Shown here: positions 23,739 through 32,191 of the stretch, piece by piece | How the letters are laid out: every line of letters begins with the position of its first letter | Position numbering within the stretch: position 1 is the first letter of the stretch | DNA from: Candidatus Cloacimonadota bacterium | GTDB lineage: Bacteria; Cloacimonadota; Cloacimonadia; Cloacimonadales; GCA-2742885 | Length of the DNA stretch: 64,000 bases | Direction: 5' to 3' | Assembly (NCBI GenBank): GCA_002742885.1 | Contig: PDOO01000032.1 | Coordinates: forward strand, 16,508 to 80,507 | Made by a program: the position numbers and the translations under genes | The notes under the pieces: generated by a model | Seen by the model: only the letters and a program-made list of their open reading frames with translations | Told to the model about the DNA's origin: nothing | Databases searched by the model: none

Positions 23739-25697
23739 ATGAGTTTTAAGTTTAACCCTCGAGAAAATTACGAGAAAACCCGAAAAGAAATCGGTTTTGT
23801 TGCGTTGAAAGAAGCTGACAGGGAAACATGGGAGAGAATCGGCTTTATGTCCGGTTTGGAAATTCATCAACAACTTGATACGGATAAAAAACTTTTTTGC
23901 CGTTGTCCCGTCGGTATTTTTCACGATTTTGAAGATTATGATGCGGAAATTATCAGACACATGCGACCTACTCTCAGCGAATTGGGCGAATATGACGGAA
24001 CAGCTTTGATGGAGTTTAAAACCAAAAAAGAGATAACTTATCGTATAAATAACGAAACTGCTTGTACATACGAGATAGATGACACTCCTCCTTTCCCGAT
24101 GAACAGAGAAGCTTTAAAATATGCGGTTGAAATTTCTTTGATGCTGCATCAGTATATTGTCGGCGAAGTTCACATTACCCGGAAACAATATTTGGACGGT
24201 TCCATTCCTGCCGGTTTTCAAAGAACCGCCATTATCGGAGTGGAAGGTTCTTTTCCGATTAAAAATAAAAAAATAAGAATGATACAGATGAGCATTGAGG
24301 AAGATTCCTGCCGTGAAATTTCGGATTATCGGCACAAGAGAATGTACATGACTGATCGTCTGGGAACTCCGCTTATAGAAATGGTTACTTATCCCGATAT
24401 GATAAATCCTTATGAAGCGGCGGAAGCGGCTCAGTATTTGCGTTTTTTGGTTCGCAGTACGGGAAAAGTCCGAACCGGCATCGGAGCATCTCGTCAGGAC
24501 GTAAACGTGTCTTGCAAAGGCGGAACCAGAATAGAAATAAAAGGTGTCGGACATATTGCCCGAATACCGGATTTGACTCACATAGAAGCTTTCAGGCAAT
24601 GGGCATTATTGCATATAAGAGATGAAATTAAAAATCTCGCCAAGGAAAATTGGAAAATAGAATCCAAGGTCATTAATGATGAGTTAATTTCGGAAAATAT
24701 GATTCAAAAGCCTGAAAATTGGCATTATATTTTGGTCAGACTTCCTGATTTCAGAGGCATTTTATCTCACTTTACTCAACCCGGTAAAATATTTGCCGAC
24801 GAAATTTCGGACAGATTGAAAGTTATCTCTTGTTTGGAAAAACCGAATATGCATCATTCCGAAGAATTGGAACCTGTAATAAGCGAAGAAATTTGGGATA
24901 TTCTTGCAAAAGAATTGCCGGGAAGCGAAAATGATGCTTATATACTTTTCCCTGCTCCCGAAGAAGATCGGGAAACCGCTTTGGAAACCGTTGAAGAGCG
25001 ATGTCTTGCGGCTTTTGACGGCGTGCCGGAAGAAACCAGAAAATCTTTTGCCGACGGAACAACCGTTTTTGAAAGAGTTTTGCCGGGAGCCGACAGAATG
25101 TATCCCGACACCGACAGCGCGCCTATTCCCGTTTCGGAAGATTTTATAGAAGATATAAGAAAACAATTGCCGGTTGAGTTGGAAAAACGCATTGCTCAAT
25201 TTGAAGAATGGAAGCTTCCGACCGATACTTTTACCTATCTTTTCAGAAATAATCTGATGAAACTTATCGATGAAATAAGTTCAGATTTGAATATTGATCC
25301 GCGTGAAGTCGGAAAACTTATGGCTCACAGAATAAAATTCAGAGAAAGAAAAGATCGTAAACCTTTTAATTATAAAATTTTGAAAAATCTTTTGGCTTTT
25401 GTTCAAAAAGAAAAGATTGAGTTTGAAATTGTTCCCGAAATGATAAAAGTTTTAATGAACAGCCCGGAAGAAGATTTTTCGTCAGTATTGAAAACAATAA
25501 AATTCAACCGCTTTAAGCAAAATGAAATTACTTCCGAAATATCGGCAATCAGAGATAAACTCGCCTTAAAAAAGGATATTTCAAAAGAAAAAATCGTTTC
25601 CGGCATTATGGGATTTTTACGTCCCCGGGCAATCGGAGATCTTTCTTTGGCGAAATTGAATAAAATTGTAACCGAAAACGTTGAAAGAGGAGAGTAA
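23739..25697 (+). CDS. gatE: Glu-tRNA(Gln) amidotransferase subunit E (archaeal type)
   Basis: A 652-residue GatE, the kinase/transamidase subunit that phosphorylates Glu-tRNA(Gln) and converts it to Gln-tRNA(Gln) with ammonia from GatD. The N-terminal MSGLEIHQQLDTDKKLFCRCP-type signature and the cradle domain with conserved HITRKQYLDGSIPAGFQRT separate it from GatB. The middle region (~280-440) corresponds to the AspRS-like insertion found only in GatE. The C-terminal ~150 residues are the helical/YqeY-like tail that binds the tRNA. GatE is described as an archaeal protein, so its occurrence among typical bacterial genes is unusual. The ATG has AAAGGA upstream. gatD follows after 1 nt. Confidence 0.95.
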   Translation: MSFKFNPRENYEKTRKEIGFVALKEADRETWERIGFMSGLEIHQQLDTDKKLFCRCPVGIFHDFEDYDAEIIRHMRPTLSELGEYDGTALMEFKTKKEITYRINNETACTYEIDDTPPFPMNREALKYAVEISLMLHQYIVGEVHITRKQYLDGSIPAGFQRTAIIGVEGSFPIKNKKIRMIQMSIEEDSCREISDYRHKRMYMTDRLGTPLIEMVTYPDMINPYEAAEAAQYLRFLVRSTGKVRTGIGASRQDVNVSCKGGTRIEIKGVGHIARIPDLTHIEAFRQWALLHIRDEIKNLAKENWKIESKVINDELISENMIQKPENWHYILVRLPDFRGILSHFTQPGKIFADEISDRLKVISCLEKPNMHHSEELEPVISEEIWDILAKELPGSENDAYILFPAPEEDRETALETVEERCLAAFDGVPEETRKSFADGTTVFERVLPGADRMYPDTDSAPIPVSEDFIEDIRKQLPVELEKRIAQFEEWKLPTDTFTYLFRNNLMKLIDEISSDLNIDPREVGKLMAHRIKFRERKDRKPFNYKILKNLLAFVQKEKIEFEIVPEMIKVLMNSPEEDFSSVLKTIKFNRFKQNEITSEISAIRDKLALKKDISKEKIVSGIMGFLRPRAIGDLSLAKLNKIVTENVERGE

Positions 25698-25698
25698 A

Positions 25699-27081
25699 AT
25701 GAGTGAAAATGAACAAGGTTATCGCGGTAAAGCTCTCGAAGTTTTAAGAAAATTCAAGGTCAGAGTTTGGAGTAAAGCAAGTATCCTTTCATCTCGAGGA
25801 AAATTTGAGGGAATTATTCTTCCCCGTTCGGAAAATGATGATGATTTTCATATTGTTTTAAAATTAATAACCGGCTATAATATCGGAGTCGATTGCAACA
25901 CAATTACCGAAATGACGGAGCTGGGTTATCAACGGGCTGAATACAAAATTCCCGAAAAAGAATTTCCTTACAGTCCGGATAAACCCAATGTCAAACTTTT
26001 GGGTACGGGCGGAACCATCGCTTCCAGACTTGATTATCGAACAGGCGCCGTTATTCCGGCGTTTTCTCCCGGAGAACTTTACGGAGCGGTTCCGGAATTG
26101 GCGGATATTTGTAACCTTAACACCGAAAAAGTGTTTGCGGTTTTCAGTGAAAATATGGGTCCTAAACAATATTTGGCATTGGCAAAAGCGATAGGAGAAG
26201 AAATCAAAAACGGTATAGACGGAATAATGATCGGACACGGTACCGATACTTTGCATTATACTGCGGCGGCTCTTACTTTTATGGTTCAAAATTCACCTGT
26301 TCCCATCGTTCTCGTCGGTTCTCAAAGATCGTCCGACAGACCGTCTTCCGATGCGGCGTTAAACTTGATGCATGCCGCTTATGCCGCTGCTCACGGCGAT
26401 ATTGCCGAAACCATGGTTTGCATGTTCGGACCTACTTCCGACGAATACGGTTTGTTGCACAGAGGAGTTCGGGTAAGAAAAATGCATTCTTCTTATCGTT
26501 CTACTTTCAGAACTTTGGGAGATGTTCCTTTGGCTGCGGTTACCCGGAATTCATTGACTCATATTACCAAAAAATACAACAAACGACGCTCGGATCGAGA
26601 AGTAACGATTTTACCGTATTTTGAAGAAAAAGTTTCTCTTCTTTACTATTATCCTAATATGCAACCCGATGTCATAGATTCCTTGGTTGCAAACGGTTAT
26701 AAAGGAATTGTTATTGCCGGAACAGGTTTGGGACACGTAAATAAATCCGTTTACGATGCCGTGGAACGAGCTTCAAAATCCGGAGTTCATATCTATATGA
26801 CGGTGCAAACTCTTTGGGGATATGCTCACATGTTTGTTTACGATACCGGACGAGATCTCATAGCAAAAGGTATCGTGCCGGCTGAAAATATGTTGCCCGA
26901 AACCGCTTACGTAAAACTGGGTTGGGCATTGGGACAAACCGACGATCCCGAAAAAGTACGTAAATTAATGCTTACTCCGGTCAGTTCCGAAATAACTGAC
27001 GGCGAACCTTATAACGGTTATCTGGTTTATCAGGGCGGTATCCCGGAAGTTGAAGAGTTCATAAGAAAAGTACATAAATAA
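25699..27081 (+). CDS. gatD: Glu-tRNA(Gln) amidotransferase subunit D (archaeal type)
   Basis: 460 residues: an N-terminal Tudor-like domain (~15-80, ending GYNIGVD) unique to GatD, then an asparaginase-like glutaminase domain. Catalytic residues are visible as LGTGGTIAS (T106), HGTDTLH (T182, D183) and a Lys in the RKMHSSYRSTF segment. It hydrolyses glutamine and channels ammonia to GatE. A stand-alone asparaginase is excluded by the N-terminal domain and the adjacent gatE. The ATG at 25699 has GAGGAG upstream and is 1 nt from the gatE stop. A hairpin terminator follows. Confidence 0.95.
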   Translation: MSENEQGYRGKALEVLRKFKVRVWSKASILSSRGKFEGIILPRSENDDDFHIVLKLITGYNIGVDCNTITEMTELGYQRAEYKIPEKEFPYSPDKPNVKLLGTGGTIASRLDYRTGAVIPAFSPGELYGAVPELADICNLNTEKVFAVFSENMGPKQYLALAKAIGEEIKNGIDGIMIGHGTDTLHYTAAALTFMVQNSPVPIVLVGSQRSSDRPSSDAALNLMHAAYAAAHGDIAETMVCMFGPTSDEYGLLHRGVRVRKMHSSYRSTFRTLGDVPLAAVTRNSLTHITKKYNKRRSDREVTILPYFEEKVSLLYYYPNMQPDVIDSLVANGYKGIVIAGTGLGHVNKSVYDAVERASKSGVHIYMTVQTLWGYAHMFVYDTGRDLIAKGIVPAENMLPETAYVKLGWALGQTDDPEKVRKLMLTPVSSEITDGEPYNGYLVYQGGIPEVEEFIRKVHK

Positions 27082-27087
27082 AATATC

Positions 27088-27111
27088 AAAGCTCCCTTGG
27101 GAGCTTTTTTT
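27088..27111 (+). terminator. Terminator of gatE-gatD
   Basis: Perfect stem AAAGCTCCC/GGGAGCTTT with a 2-nt loop and a run of seven T residues. Confidence 0.92.
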
Positions 27112-27195
27112 AAGAAACAAAGTCAGACAATTTAGCGGTCTGCTTATCAAATTATGAGATGATATTTTTTCGATAAATCACGGAAAATATTTTTC

Positions 27196-27224
27196 TTGAC
27201 AACATAAACTATAGTTTTTTTTAT
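27196..27224 (+). promoter_or_regulatory. Candidate promoter of the 109-residue protein gene
   Basis: Consensus TTGACA at about 27196-27201 followed after ~17 nt by TTTTAT. The start codon is ~115 nt downstream, leaving a long untranslated leader. Confidence 0.5.
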
Positions 27225-27257
27225 AAGTTACGACATTCATAAGTCTGGGTAAACAGG

Positions 27258-27273
27258 TTTCGGCATGCCGAAA
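27258..27273. promoter_or_regulatory. Perfect palindrome in the leader of the 109-residue protein gene
   Basis: TTTCGGCATGCCGAAA is a 16-bp perfect inverted repeat between the candidate promoter and the coding region. It could be an operator or fold as an RNA hairpin. Confidence 0.45.
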
Positions 27274-27340
27274 GAGAAGTATGCTTATTGCATATTTTTA
27301 CGAATTTGAAATTTATTTCTTGAAAAAAAGGGAGCTTATT

Positions 27341-27670
27341 ATGCAACAAGAAAAAATCAAAGATGTCTTGAAGGAATTGTTATCGGCAAACATAAAACCT
27401 TCTCCGGATGAATCCGCAGACGATTTTATCAAACGAGTCAAAGAACATCATTTGCCTTTGGTAAAGAAAATTGCAGGTGCAAAGATGGGAGTAATTGACG
27501 GTAATTTTGAGAATAAATCGAATGTTCCCGATGATATTGTCGAAAAAATAAATACCGGAAAATGTGTTTCGTTTACCGTTCCGGAAGATTCTCCGAATTA
27601 CAAAGAAGTCAGAGAAAGTTTACATCAACTGTTGAAAGAATTGGGAGCCGAGGAAGTTACGGAAAATTAA
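27341..27670 (+). CDS. Small hypothetical protein
   Basis: 109 residues, soluble, mostly charged helices with no signal peptide, cysteine cluster or recognised motif. The ATG at 27341 has GGGAG upstream; a longer frame from 27281 lacks a ribosome site. It is flanked by its own candidate promoter and a terminator, so it appears to be monocistronic and independently regulated. Function unknown. Confidence 0.65.
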   Translation: MQQEKIKDVLKELLSANIKPSPDESADDFIKRVKEHHLPLVKKIAGAKMGVIDGNFENKSNVPDDIVEKINTGKCVSFTVPEDSPNYKEVRESLHQLLKELGAEEVTEN

Positions 27671-27689
27671 AGGAAAATAAATTATTTCG

Positions 27690-27714
27690 GGGACTGATTT
27701 TCAGTCCCTTTTTT
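27690..27714 (+). terminator. Terminator after the 109-residue protein gene
   Basis: Stem GGGACTGA/TCAGTCCC with a TTT loop and six T residues. Confidence 0.92.
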
Positions 27715-27853
27715 ATTTGCTTATTTGATTGACAAAAAACTTAATCGTTTTATTAAATTATTTATTATCATATAACTTGAATATTCCTGAATTAATACAC
27801 ATGTAAAATACCGAAATAATCAGAGACGATTTTTCTTTATAAAAGGAGATGTT

Positions 27854-28723
27854 ATGACTAAAATTAACTTATTGATTCTTATTGCGTTTATTATTGCGCT
27901 GTGTCGGGCGGAAGAAAAAGAAATGCATAAAATTTACGATACAAAATCAAACAAAGAAATAAATTTAAATGAATTGGCTTCGGAATTATCAAATTATGAC
28001 GTTATCTTTTTTGGAGAATCGCATAATTCAGCCGTATTGCACCGACTTGAAATAAAGCTTATCCGTGAATTTTATAAGGAAAATAAAAATCTTATTATTT
28101 CGGCTGAAATGTTTGAAAGAGATACGCAATTATTTATTGATCAATACATTAACGGAGAAATAAAGGAAGATGAATTTCTTCAAAACTCTCGTCCCTGGTC
28201 AAACTATAGTACGGATTATCGCCCGATTGTCGAATTTTGCAAAGATAATAAATTGCAATTTATTGCTGCCAATGTACCGAGAAGATATGCCAAGCTCATT
28301 AATCTTCAAGGCGAAGATGCCGCAGAAAATCTTCCGGAAAACGAACAAAAATTTATTGCTTCTCAAATTAAAGCTTTGGATAACGAATATAAAAAACGTT
28401 TTTTTGCAACGATGAGTTCAAATATGATGCACGGCGGAAAAATGCCGATGAAAATGAATCTCGATAATCTTTATTCCGCTCAATGCGTAAAAGACGACAC
28501 CATGGCGGAAAGTATTGCCAAAGAAGCCGGTAAAAATAAAAAAATAATTCATATAAACGGAAAATTTCACAGCGATGCTCATTTGGGAACGGCAAATAAA
28601 CTGCATCTGCTCAAACCGGGGTTAAAAATTGCCGTAATCACTGCTTTTGAGATTGAAAACCGCGATTTTGAGTTAACCGAAAAACAACGTAAAGACGGAG
28701 ATTTTGTTATTTTGTTTAATTAA
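27854..28723 (+). CDS. ChaN-family haem/iron-associated protein
   Basis: 289 residues with a signal peptide (~1-19) and a ChaN-like domain of the EreA/ChaN/Tiki superfamily. Conserved segments are FFGESHNSAVLHRLE near residue 54, SAEMFERD, PWSNYSTDYRPIVEF and INGKFHSDAHLGT. Studied members are iron-regulated proteins that bind haem as a dimer at the envelope. The canonical lipobox is not clear here, so it may be periplasmic and not lipidated. AAGGAG precedes the ATG. A TTGACA near 27730 is a possible -35. Confidence 0.85.
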   Translation: MTKINLLILIAFIIALCRAEEKEMHKIYDTKSNKEINLNELASELSNYDVIFFGESHNSAVLHRLEIKLIREFYKENKNLIISAEMFERDTQLFIDQYINGEIKEDEFLQNSRPWSNYSTDYRPIVEFCKDNKLQFIAANVPRRYAKLINLQGEDAAENLPENEQKFIASQIKALDNEYKKRFFATMSSNMMHGGKMPMKMNLDNLYSAQCVKDDTMAESIAKEAGKNKKIIHINGKFHSDAHLGTANKLHLLKPGLKIAVITAFEIENRDFELTEKQRKDGDFVILFN

Positions 28724-28985
28724 AATAGTTTATGAAATATTTTGATAATGTTTTCTTTGAAACGATCAGGACTCGCAAAGAGCAATTTATTCCGCTTTAT
28801 ATCTCTGCTTGACAACTTTAATCTTCACAAACTTTTATCTTCTTTTTTAATTGTAATGATATGAAAATAGGATTATTATAAGGTTCTCGTTTTAAATTCG
28901 GCGAGTTATTGCAAACTTTCGGTTTGGCGCAAACGATAACCTTTTTTTGCGAGAATTTTAAAATAAATAAGGAAGACGGAGCGAA

Positions 28986-29924
28986 ATGGCTATATTGAGA
29001 AAATGGTACATCAACATAAACAGTACCGACTCCGATAAAAAATTTTCTTTAAGTTTTTCCAAAAATTTTTTGACGGGAGCGCTTATTGCCTTTTTGTTTA
29101 TATTATCGGCATTCGGGATGTTTTTCGTCAATTTAATGCAAAAACATGTTGATGCAACTGAATTGGAAAAAATAAAAGAAGAAAATATTGCATTGAGATC
29201 TCGTTTATTGCAATTGGATAATAAACTTGATAAAATTATGATTGACATAAAGCTTCTGGAACTGTTGGAAAACAGTATAAGAGCTGAAAAAAATCTTAAA
29301 CAAATCAATGAAGAAATAAGAGCTTTGGGAACCGGAGGTATGCCGATAATTGATTCTTCTCTTGTAAAATACGGGCTTGATTTGTCAAACAGATACAATG
29401 AGGCGATTCGTAAAATAAATCATTTGCAAAATAAGATTGAATTTGATACGGAATCATGTAAAAATTTGGCTGAAAATATTGCTTTGCAGGAAGAAATTTA
29501 CCGAGCCACTCCTTCAATTTATCCCGCTTTCGGACGCATATCGGACAAGTTCGGCTGGAGAAGACACCCGGTTACCGGAAAGAGAAGTTTTCATCGAGGA
29601 TTGGATATTGCCAATGAGAGGGGAACTCCGATTTATGCTTCGGCGGACGGGGTCGTTAAAGCGACGGGGAGAAAAAAACTTTTCGGGAAATATATAACCA
29701 TTGAGCACGGTTACGGTTATGCTACTAAATATGCTCATTTGCATAAATTTCTCGTTAAAAAAGGAGATAAGGTTAAAAAAGGTCAAATTATCGGGCAAAT
29801 GGGGAATACCGGACGATCAACCGGAGATCATCTTCATTATGAAGTTATTTATTACGGCAGAAAAATAAACCCTTATCGATATTTAAATAAATTTGAATCG
29901 GATATTGATGTTGCAGGACATTAA
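28986..29924 (+). CDS. M23 family peptidoglycan endopeptidase with coiled coil (EnvC-like layout)
   Basis: 312 residues: an N-terminal cytoplasmic segment, one membrane helix (~28-50), a coiled coil (~55-170), and an M23/LytM domain with zinc ligands His203 and Asp207 in HRGLDIA and the HLHYEV pair at His282/His284. All catalytic residues are present, so it should be an active D,D-endopeptidase, unlike degenerate EnvC activators. It is anchored at the inner membrane facing the periplasm. A divergent FtsE/FtsX pair lies 4.8 kb downstream in the same direction, which makes division-linked cell-wall cutting plausible. Confidence 0.9.
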   Translation: MAILRKWYININSTDSDKKFSLSFSKNFLTGALIAFLFILSAFGMFFVNLMQKHVDATELEKIKEENIALRSRLLQLDNKLDKIMIDIKLLELLENSIRAEKNLKQINEEIRALGTGGMPIIDSSLVKYGLDLSNRYNEAIRKINHLQNKIEFDTESCKNLAENIALQEEIYRATPSIYPAFGRISDKFGWRRHPVTGKRSFHRGLDIANERGTPIYASADGVVKATGRKKLFGKYITIEHGYGYATKYAHLHKFLVKKGDKVKKGQIIGQMGNTGRSTGDHLHYEVIYYGRKINPYRYLNKFESDIDVAGH

Positions 29925-30570
29925 AAAAGCAATTCTCGTTACATTTTTCGAAAAAGAAATAAATCCTGTCATTTGGGAAAAATTCAGAAAAGACGCTTTT
30001 CTTATTGCGGTTGACGGCGGTGCCGATTTGCTTATTGAATTGGGCGAGAAACCTGATTTGATGACAGGTGATTTTGATTCTGTCTCCCGAAAAGCAAATG
30101 AATTGTTTCGTGATGTAAAAAGATTGGAGTTTCCTGCCGAAAAAGATTTTACCGATACTGAATTGGCGATTGAGTATGCTTATGAAAATAATTTTCGGGA
30201 AATTATCGCAATTAATTCTTTAAACGGAAGACCCGACCAAATTTACGGATTGCTTTCCCATTTCAGATATGCGAAAAAAAAGAATATTGATTTGTTGATT
30301 TCCGATACCGTAAATCATATTTTTACCGTTAGAAAGTCGGAAATAATAAATTTGGATATTAATTCGACGGTTTCTCTCATTCCGCTCACTGAAGAGGCGG
30401 AAGTTGTTTCTACATCCGGTTTGAAGTATCCGTTATCAAATGAAAAATTATATAATTATAAAAACAGAGGAATCAGTAACGTTGCAATTAAAGAAGAAAT
30501 TAAAATTGAAACTAAAAAAGGAATTTTGCTTGCGACGGTTGCATCAAAAGATAAATTCTTGAGGAAATAA
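29908..30570 (+). CDS. Thiamine pyrophosphokinase
   Basis: About 220 residues of the TPK family, which transfers pyrophosphate from ATP to thiamine. AVDGGADLLIELGEKPDLM and GDFDSVS form the catalytic Asp-rich region, and KDFTDTELAIEYA is the typical second motif. The usual GGRxDH motif reads NGRPDQI, so the His is replaced. The start is uncertain: the ATG at 29908 lies inside the M23 gene (17-nt overlap) with no strong ribosome site, and TTG codons flank it. TPP is the cofactor of the VOR complex and of Dxs, both encoded in this window. Confidence 0.82.
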   Translation: MLQDIKKAILVTFFEKEINPVIWEKFRKDAFLIAVDGGADLLIELGEKPDLMTGDFDSVSRKANELFRDVKRLEFPAEKDFTDTELAIEYAYENNFREIIAINSLNGRPDQIYGLLSHFRYAKKKNIDLLISDTVNHIFTVRKSEIINLDINSTVSLIPLTEEAEVVSTSGLKYPLSNEKLYNYKNRGISNVAIKEEIKIETKKGILLATVASKDKFLRK

Positions 30571-30797
30571 TGGCAAAAAATTTAAAATTTGAAGAAGCAT
30601 TAAACAGATTAAAAACTATTGTTGAGACGCTTGAAAACGGCTCCGATGATTTGGACGAAATAATGAAATTGTTTGAAGAAGGCTCAAAACTTGTTTCAGG
30701 ATGCAACGATAAACTTAATAAAGCCGAACTTAAAATAAAAGTGTTAACAGAAAAAATGAATGAAACAAAATCTTCGTTTGAATCGGAGATGAATTAA
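30570..30797 (+). CDS. xseB: Exodeoxyribonuclease VII small subunit
   Basis: A 75-residue XseB with the LKFEEALNRLKTIVETLENG core and the coiled-coil hairpin typical of the family. It supports the catalytic XseA in degrading single-stranded DNA. It overlaps the kinase stop by one base (TAATG) and precedes ispA. The xseB-ispA order is common, but xseA is not here. Confidence 0.93.
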   Translation: MAKNLKFEEALNRLKTIVETLENGSDDLDEIMKLFEEGSKLVSGCNDKLNKAELKIKVLTEKMNETKSSFESEMN

Positions 30798-30807
30798 AGG
30801 ATGAAAA

Positions 30808-31713
30808 ATGGCAGCTAAAGACGATAAATTACAAGCAGTTTTTAAAAAAGATATTAAAGAAAAAAGGGAATTGATAAATATTACTTTGGACAGGTTTCTT
30901 CCTCGCAAAGACGAATATCCGAAAGAAATACATAAAGCTCAGCGTTATACTTTATTTGCCGGCGGAAAAAGATTGCGACCTTATTTGTGCCTTCAGTCAT
31001 TCCTGCTGTTTTCCGATGACATAGATTTGGCTCGTCCTGTTGCCGGAGCCATTGAATTGCTGCACACTTATACTTTGATTCATGACGATTTGCCGGAAAT
31101 AGACAATGACGATCTGAGAAGAGGACGCAAAACCTGTCATGTCGTTTACGGTCCCGCTTTGGCTTTGCTTGCCGGAGATTCTCTTATCTCTTACGCTTTT
31201 GATTTGTTGGCAAGCTGTGAAGTCTCCGATAGCTTGAAGGTTGAACTTATCAGACAGTTTGCCCGTGAAACCGGAGCTTGCGGAGTTGTCGGCGGACAAA
31301 TGAAGGATATTATCAGCGAAGGGAAAAAAATCACTAAAAAAGAACTGCAATACATTCACGACAATAAAACCGGTAAGTTGATCAGATTGCCCTTGCGTTT
31401 TGGAGCGATTGTCGCCGGAGCGTCAGAGGATGATGTTAATCGATTGGACAGATTCGGAGAAAAAATCGGTTTGGCTTTCCAGATTGCCGATGATATTTTG
31501 GATATTGAGGGCAGTAAAGATTCTTTGGGCAAGAGCATCGGTAAGGATGCAAAGACCGAAAAAGCCACTTATCCGGCTTTATACGGTTTGGAAAAATCGA
31601 AAGCTATGGCAGCGAAGTTAATCAAAGAAGCTAAAGCTCTTTTGCAGCCTTACGGAGAAAAAGCTCTGCATCTTGAATTGCTGGCTGATTATATCATAAG
31701 CAGAAATGTATGA
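30808..31713 (+). CDS. ispA: Polyprenyl (farnesyl/geranylgeranyl) diphosphate synthase
   Basis: A 301-residue trans-prenyltransferase of the IspA type. The first Asp-rich motif is DDLPEIDNDDLRRG, which contains the two-residue insertion of short-chain bacterial enzymes, and the second is QIADDILD. It condenses IPP with DMAPP to make FPP or GGPP for quinones and undecaprenyl phosphate. It follows xseB closely; dxs is 17 kb away in this window. Confidence 0.93.
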   Translation: MAAKDDKLQAVFKKDIKEKRELINITLDRFLPRKDEYPKEIHKAQRYTLFAGGKRLRPYLCLQSFLLFSDDIDLARPVAGAIELLHTYTLIHDDLPEIDNDDLRRGRKTCHVVYGPALALLAGDSLISYAFDLLASCEVSDSLKVELIRQFARETGACGVVGGQMKDIISEGKKITKKELQYIHDNKTGKLIRLPLRFGAIVAGASEDDVNRLDRFGEKIGLAFQIADDILDIEGSKDSLGKSIGKDAKTEKATYPALYGLEKSKAMAAKLIKEAKALLQPYGEKALHLELLADYIISRNV

Positions 31714-32147
31714 TTTTCGTTGATATAAAAAAAACGCATCCTAAAGCAGAAATTCCTCGTAAAATGTCAGAGCTTGCGGCAGGTTATGATATTTATGCCT
31801 GTCTTGAAGAAGAAATTCTGATCAAATCGGGAAGACTTGCTCTTATTCCCTCCGGATTTGCTTTAAGTTTACCGCCCGGATACGAAGCTCAAATACGCCC
31901 CAGAAGCGGTTTGGCTGCAAAATATCAAATCGGGGTTTTAAATTCGCCGGGAACTGTTGATGCTGATTATCGAGGTGAAGTTAAAATCATTCTTTTTAAT
32001 TTCGGAGAGGAAGATTTTATCGTAAGGCACGGAGACAGAATTGCTCAAATCGTGATTGCGAAACATGAAAACGCAGAATTTAATCTCAGAGACGAACTTG
32101 ATGAGACTGTCCGAAATACGGGCGGATTCGGTTCTACCGAGATATAA
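31710..32147 (+). CDS. dut: dUTP diphosphatase
   Basis: A 145-residue homotrimeric dUTPase hydrolysing dUTP to dUMP. All five motifs are visible, including AAGYDIYA, PRSGLAAK, GTVDADYRGEVK, RIAQIVI and the C-terminal NTGGFGST loop that closes the active site. It overlaps ispA by 4 nt (ATGA). Confidence 0.96.
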   Translation: MIFVDIKKTHPKAEIPRKMSELAAGYDIYACLEEEILIKSGRLALIPSGFALSLPPGYEAQIRPRSGLAAKYQIGVLNSPGTVDADYRGEVKIILFNFGEEDFIVRHGDRIAQIVIAKHENAEFNLRDELDETVRNTGGFGSTEI

Positions 32148-32191
32148 ATGAAATAATAAAAATTTGTATTTGTGTATAACGGGAGTTTAGA

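Noticed and set aside
24114-24599. 161-codon minus-strand frame inside gatE
   Set aside because: Antisense shadow of gatE, whose forward frame carries family signatures throughout.
25699-27081. Stand-alone L-asparaginase
   Set aside because: The N-terminal Tudor-like domain and the adjacent gatE identify it as GatD.
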